Positions 6,476-8,847 of a DNA stretch of 8,847 bases are shown in pieces. The stretch spans positions 1-8,847 of the forward strand of contig WRFF01000067.1 of NCBI GenBank assembly GCA_009778945.1, read 5' to 3'. Within the stretch, counting starts at the first letter, position 1, and each line of letters starts with the position of its first letter. The stretch is from Clostridiales bacterium. GTDB lineage: Bacteria; Bacillota; Clostridia; Peptostreptococcales; Anaerovoracaceae. Made by a program: the position numbers and the translations under genes. Below the pieces are notes generated by a model, which did no database searches, was not told the DNA's origin, and saw only the letters and a program-made list of their open reading frames with translations.

Positions 6476-6558
6476 GCGCGCGTGGCGGAATTGGCAGACG
6501 CGCCGGGTTTAGGTCCCGGTGGGAGACCGTGGGGGTTCAAGTCCCTCCGCGCGCACCA
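6476..6558 (+). tRNA. tRNA-Leu, anticodon TAG
   Basis: The acceptor GCGCGCG/CGCGCGC is followed by discriminator A and encoded CCA. The anticodon stem CCGGG/CCCGG encloses loop TTTAGGT, with anticodon TAG at 6510-6512. A long class II variable arm (TGGGAGACCGT) and T-arm GGGGG-TTCAAGT-CCCTC (one G-T pair) complete an 83-base leucine-type tRNA. It reads CUN codons, chiefly CUA. Confidence 0.97.
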
Positions 6559-6594
6559 ACGCTTTGCCGCGCAGTCCCATCCTGATTATAGGCT

Positions 6595-7164
6595 CTATCC
6601 GAGCGGAAGGACGGTTTTGCCGTACTCCCCGTTGATTACCTGCCCCATTGCGTTGTAGATCGCCGACGCGCCGCAGGCGACGCCGACCCAGCCGGACACG
6701 ACCGTCACGGCGGAAACGCCCGAAAACTCACCGATGGCGAGCCCGAAGAACAGGATCGTAAGCGTCATAAAGACGATCTGCGTCGCGATGTTGTGGCGCA
6801 GCGTGGCGATGTACATGAAGAGCGTGAAGATACCCCAGAGCAGCAGATAGAAGCCGACCGATTTGTCGTCGGCATTCAGGATTCCGAAGTTCTTGGCGGG
6901 ATCGGTCCAGATAAAGAGCAGCGACCACCAAAAGAGCCCGTAGGCGGTGAAAGCCGTGCCTCCGAAGGTATTGCCGCCCCGGAGTTCAAAGATGCCCGCG
7001 ATTACCTGCGCAAGCCCGCCGAGCGCAAGGCCCATTGCGACGATAACGGCCGACAGTTCGATGATTCCCGTGTTGTGAAGATTGAGCAGCACGGTCGTCA
7101 TGCCGAAACCGAGCAGTCCGAGCGCGCCCGGATTTGCCTTTTTTTCCTGAGTTTGTTCGCTCAA
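6595..7164 (-). CDS. satP: Acetate/succinate transporter, GPR1/FUN34/YaaH (AceTr) family
   Basis: This is a 189-residue inner-membrane protein, nearly the length of E. coli SatP (188). Family members carry acetate, and in E. coli also succinate, with protons. Conserved blocks include LGFGMTTVLLNLHN (18-31), GGLAQVIAGIFE, GNTFGGTAFTAYG (64-76), LWGIFTLFM, CGASAIYNAMG (164-174) and a C-terminal GKTVLP. Six membrane segments are visible at about 13-32, 34-60, 68-87, 102-122, 126-146 and 149-174. The signature N-P-x-P-[LF]-G-L appears as NPGALGL (11-17), with the second Pro replaced by Ala. The start is TTG at 7164, chosen because AGGAGG lies 8 bases upstream. It is divergent from the carboxyltransferase gene, which fits a shared role in C2-C4 acid metabolism. 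Confidence 0.95.
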   Translation of the reverse strand: MSEQTQEKKANPGALGLLGFGMTTVLLNLHNTGIIELSAVIVAMGLALGGLAQVIAGIFELRGGNTFGGTAFTAYGLFWWSLLFIWTDPAKNFGILNADDKSVGFYLLLWGIFTLFMYIATLRHNIATQIVFMTLTILFFGLAIGEFSGVSAVTVVSGWVGVACGASAIYNAMGQVINGEYGKTVLPLG

Positions 7165-7172
7165 CTGAAATT

Positions 7173-7178
7173 CCTCCT
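7173..7178 (-). promoter_or_regulatory. Ribosome binding site that fixes the satP TTG start
   Basis: The minus strand reads AGGAGG here, 8 bases before the TTG at 7164-7162. The family's N-terminus begins right after this start and no better ATG exists nearby, so TTG initiation is well supported. Confidence 0.85.
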
Positions 7179-7223
7179 TTATACGCTGATCGTTTTATGC
7201 CCCGCGCGAAATTTTGCGGCTTC

Positions 7224-7357
7224 TTATCTTATCATAACGACGGGAGAATCGTGCAATGATTTGGAATTTTAATATCCGATAAAGTCAGATTATTGCGAAG
7301 AGATGGCAATGTTTATATCTGTTAATTGTAGGCGATCAAAGAAATATGATAAGATAA
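7224..7357. repeat. Inverted pair of a 13-base element in the satP/carboxyltransferase intergenic region
   Basis: TATGATAAGATAA occurs on the minus strand at 7236-7224 and on the plus strand at 7345-7357. The two copies are identical and point away from each other. They lie 60 and 63 bases from the satP and carboxyltransferase start codons respectively, at the predicted -10 position of each divergent promoter. They could be matching promoter cores or a paired regulator site. Confidence 0.6.
7228..7256 (-). promoter_or_regulatory. Predicted satP promoter
   Basis: On the minus strand TTGCAC (7256-7251) is followed after 17 bases by GATAAG (7233-7228). The -10 is embedded in TATGATAAGATAA (7236-7224), so the exact hexamer is uncertain. 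The leader would be about 55-60 bases, ending in the strong AGGAGG site. Confidence 0.45.
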
Positions 7358-7358
7358 T
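7326..7358 (+). promoter_or_regulatory. Predicted promoter of the carboxyltransferase gene
   Basis: TTGTAG (7326-7331) is followed after 16 bases by GATAAG (7348-7353), or after 18 bases by TAAGAT (7350-7355), within an A/T-rich run. The sequence around the -10 matches the one used by satP on the other strand. The predicted leader is about 60 bases long. Confidence 0.45.
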
Positions 7359-7379
7359 AAAAATACGGAAGGTTTAAGC

Positions 7380-7410
7380 GGCGCTTCCTTTGGGAGCGTC
7401 AGTTGTGACG
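7380..7410 (+). other. Leader hairpins just upstream of the carboxyltransferase RBS
   Basis: CGCTTCC (7382-7388) pairs with GGGAGCG (7392-7398) around loop TTT, extendable to 9 pairs (7380-7388 with 7392-7400). CGTCA (7397-7401) can instead pair with TGACG (7406-7410), which reaches the first G of the GGAGG ribosome binding site. The two stems share 7397-7400 and exclude each other. Confidence 0.35.
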
Positions 7411-7420
7411 GAGGTTTCTT

Positions 7421-8836
7421 ATGGTCGCGAAAAGAAAAATCAAATTTATGGAAACAATCCTGCGCGACGCGCATCAGTCGCTGATCGCGACGAGGATGAC
7501 GACCGAACAAATGGTGCCGATTCTCGGCGTACTTGACGAGGTTGGCTACAACGCGCTCGAATGCTGGGGAGGCGCGACGTTTGACGCAAGCGTGCGCTTT
7601 CTGCACGAGGACCCGTGGGAACGCCTGCGTACCATTCGGAAGCATGTGAAAAACACAAAGCTGCAGATGCTGCTGCGCGGGCAAAACCTGCTCGGATACC
7701 GGCATTACGCGGACGATATGGTCGATGAGTTCGTGAACAAAAGCCTCGCGAACGGCATCGACATCATCCGCATTTTCGATGCGTTCAACGATATGCGCAA
7801 CCTCGAGGCGTCCATCAAGGCGTGCAAGAAATACGGCGGGCACGCGCAGGGCACCATTTCCTACACGCTGTCGCCGGTACATACGCCGGAGATGTTTATC
7901 AAGCTCGCGAAGCAGATTGCGGAGATGGGCGCGGATTCCGTCTGTATCAAGGATATGGCGGGACTGCTTGACCCGTACGGTACCTATGAACTCGTGAAGG
8001 CTATCAAGAGCGAGATTTCGATTCCGCTTGAACTGCATACGCATGCGACAAGCGGCCTCGGTTCCATGACCTATATGAAGGCGGCCGAGGCGGGCGTGGA
8101 TATCATCGATACAGCGCTGTCGCCGTACGCGGAAGGCACGAGCCAGCCGCCGACCGAGCCGATGGTCTACGCGCTCGACCACAGCGATTTCTTTGAAACC
8201 GGGCTGTCGATGGACGCGCTGAACAAGGCGTCCGAATATTTCCGGCCCATGCGCGAAGCGGATATCAAGAGCGGGCTGCTCGACACGAAGCTGCTTGGCG
8301 TCGACATCAATACGCTCATCTATCAGGTGCCGGGCGGGATGCTCAGCAATCTGGTCTCACAGCTCAAACAGGCGAACGCAATGGACAAATTTGAAGAGGT
8401 GCTGAACGAAGTGCCGCGCGTGCGTGAGGACTTGGGCTATCCGCCGCTTGTGACGCCGTCGAGCCAGATTGTCGGCACGCAGGCCGTGCTGAATATCGTA
8501 ACGGGCGAGCGCTACAAGATGGCGCCGAACGAATTCAAAGACGTCGTGCGCGGAAAATACGGCACGACGACAATTCCCATCAAAGACGAGTTTGCGCGCA
8601 AAATTCTCGGAGACGAAGCGGATCAGCGCATCACGCACCGGCCGGCGGACGACCTGCCGCCTGAGCTTGGGAATGCGAAGGAAGAGTTCGCCGAGTATAT
8701 CGAGCAGCCGGAAGATATCCTGACGGGCGCGATGTTCCCGGGACCGGCGGTCGAATTCTTCAAATACCGCCAGGCGCAGAAATATGGGATCGACAGCACG
8801 CTGCTGAATGAAAAGGATCAGGTTTATCCGGTTTGA
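7421..8836 (+). CDS. oadA: Oxaloacetate decarboxylase alpha/pyruvate carboxylase B-type carboxyltransferase subunit without biotinyl domain
   Basis: This is the carboxyltransferase that moves CO2 between oxaloacetate/pyruvate and biotin. Possible host complexes are a Na+-pumping oxaloacetate decarboxylase, a two-subunit pyruvate carboxylase or a transcarboxylase. The TIM barrel starts with LRDAHQS (14-20; Asp16 a metal ligand) and continues with ECWGGATFD (47-55) and LLRGQNLLGYRHY (84-96). IKDMAG holds Lys177, which is carboxylated in the family, and LHTHAT supplies His206 and His208 as metal ligands. The post-barrel part contains QVPGGMLSNL (302-311), LVTPSSQIVGTQA (343-355) and RPADDLPPE (407-415). 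At 471 residues it ends after the carboxyltransferase region. The C-terminal biotinyl domain with its A/V-MKM motif, found in full OadA (about 590 residues), is absent, so biotin must sit on a separate protein. ATG 7421 has GGAGG at 7410-7414. Family certain; the exact enzyme is not. Confidence 0.92.
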   Translation: MVAKRKIKFMETILRDAHQSLIATRMTTEQMVPILGVLDEVGYNALECWGGATFDASVRFLHEDPWERLRTIRKHVKNTKLQMLLRGQNLLGYRHYADDMVDEFVNKSLANGIDIIRIFDAFNDMRNLEASIKACKKYGGHAQGTISYTLSPVHTPEMFIKLAKQIAEMGADSVCIKDMAGLLDPYGTYELVKAIKSEISIPLELHTHATSGLGSMTYMKAAEAGVDIIDTALSPYAEGTSQPPTEPMVYALDHSDFFETGLSMDALNKASEYFRPMREADIKSGLLDTKLLGVDINTLIYQVPGGMLSNLVSQLKQANAMDKFEEVLNEVPRVREDLGYPPLVTPSSQIVGTQAVLNIVTGERYKMAPNEFKDVVRGKYGTTTIPIKDEFARKILGDEADQRITHRPADDLPPELGNAKEEFAEYIEQPEDILTGAMFPGPAVEFFKYRQAQKYGIDSTLLNEKDQVYPV

Positions 8837-8847
8837 GCGGATAGGGC

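Noticed and set aside
6559..6594. Terminator between tRNA-Leu and the convergent satP gene
   Set aside because: No stable inverted repeat with a T-run was found in these 36 bases.
7322..8182. Minus-strand open frame of 286 codons opposite the carboxyltransferase
   Set aside because: It is antisense to the most conserved catalytic part of that gene and has no ribosome binding site or motif.

Overview
The window looks like chromosomal DNA of an anaerobic, GC-rich Gram-positive bacterium, most likely of the Clostridia. This is inferred from the Fe-S-rich molybdenum hydroxylase operon, strong GGAGG-type ribosome binding sites, a TTG start, tRNAs with encoded CCA, and the pairing of a SatP-type acetate carrier with a biotin-dependent carboxyltransferase subunit. 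No mobile element, CRISPR array or rRNA was seen.

Region 1 (1-5206, + strand) is a compact three-gene operon for a xanthine dehydrogenase/4-hydroxybenzoyl-CoA reductase-type molybdenum hydroxylase. It has a small two-[2Fe-2S] subunit (5' end cut by the window edge), a 798-residue molybdopterin subunit joined to it by a 4-base ATGA overlap, and a 789-residue FAD subunit 2 bases further on. The FAD subunit is the highlight. A complete GltD/NfnB/YgfK-like flavin and Fe-S oxidoreductase module of about 465 residues lies inside the FAD subunit fold, splitting it into an N-terminal and a C-terminal part. Electrons from the Mo site could pass through the [2Fe-2S] clusters and FAD to this module, and from there to NAD(P) or ferredoxin. 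The substrate cannot be read from sequence. The molybdopterin subunit keeps the catalytic Glu but has altered Mo-site loops. The operon uses the rare Ile codon ATA often, while the carboxyltransferase gene at the other end of the window uses none, which suggests a different evolutionary origin.

Region 2 (5207-6594) is housekeeping-like: tRNA-Arg(CCG), a histone-like HU gene, a bidirectional terminator, mobB on the minus strand (Mo-cofactor guanine dinucleotide pathway) and tRNA-Leu(TAG). The mobB start and the tRNA-Leu promoter overlap.

Region 3 (6595-8847) holds two divergent genes: satP (acetate/succinate carrier, minus strand) and a carboxyltransferase subunit of the oxaloacetate decarboxylase alpha/pyruvate carboxylase B/transcarboxylase 5S family that lacks a biotinyl domain. 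Their 256-base intergenic region carries two inverted copies of a 13-base element at the two predicted -10 positions, suggesting matched or co-regulated promoters for C2-C4 acid metabolism.
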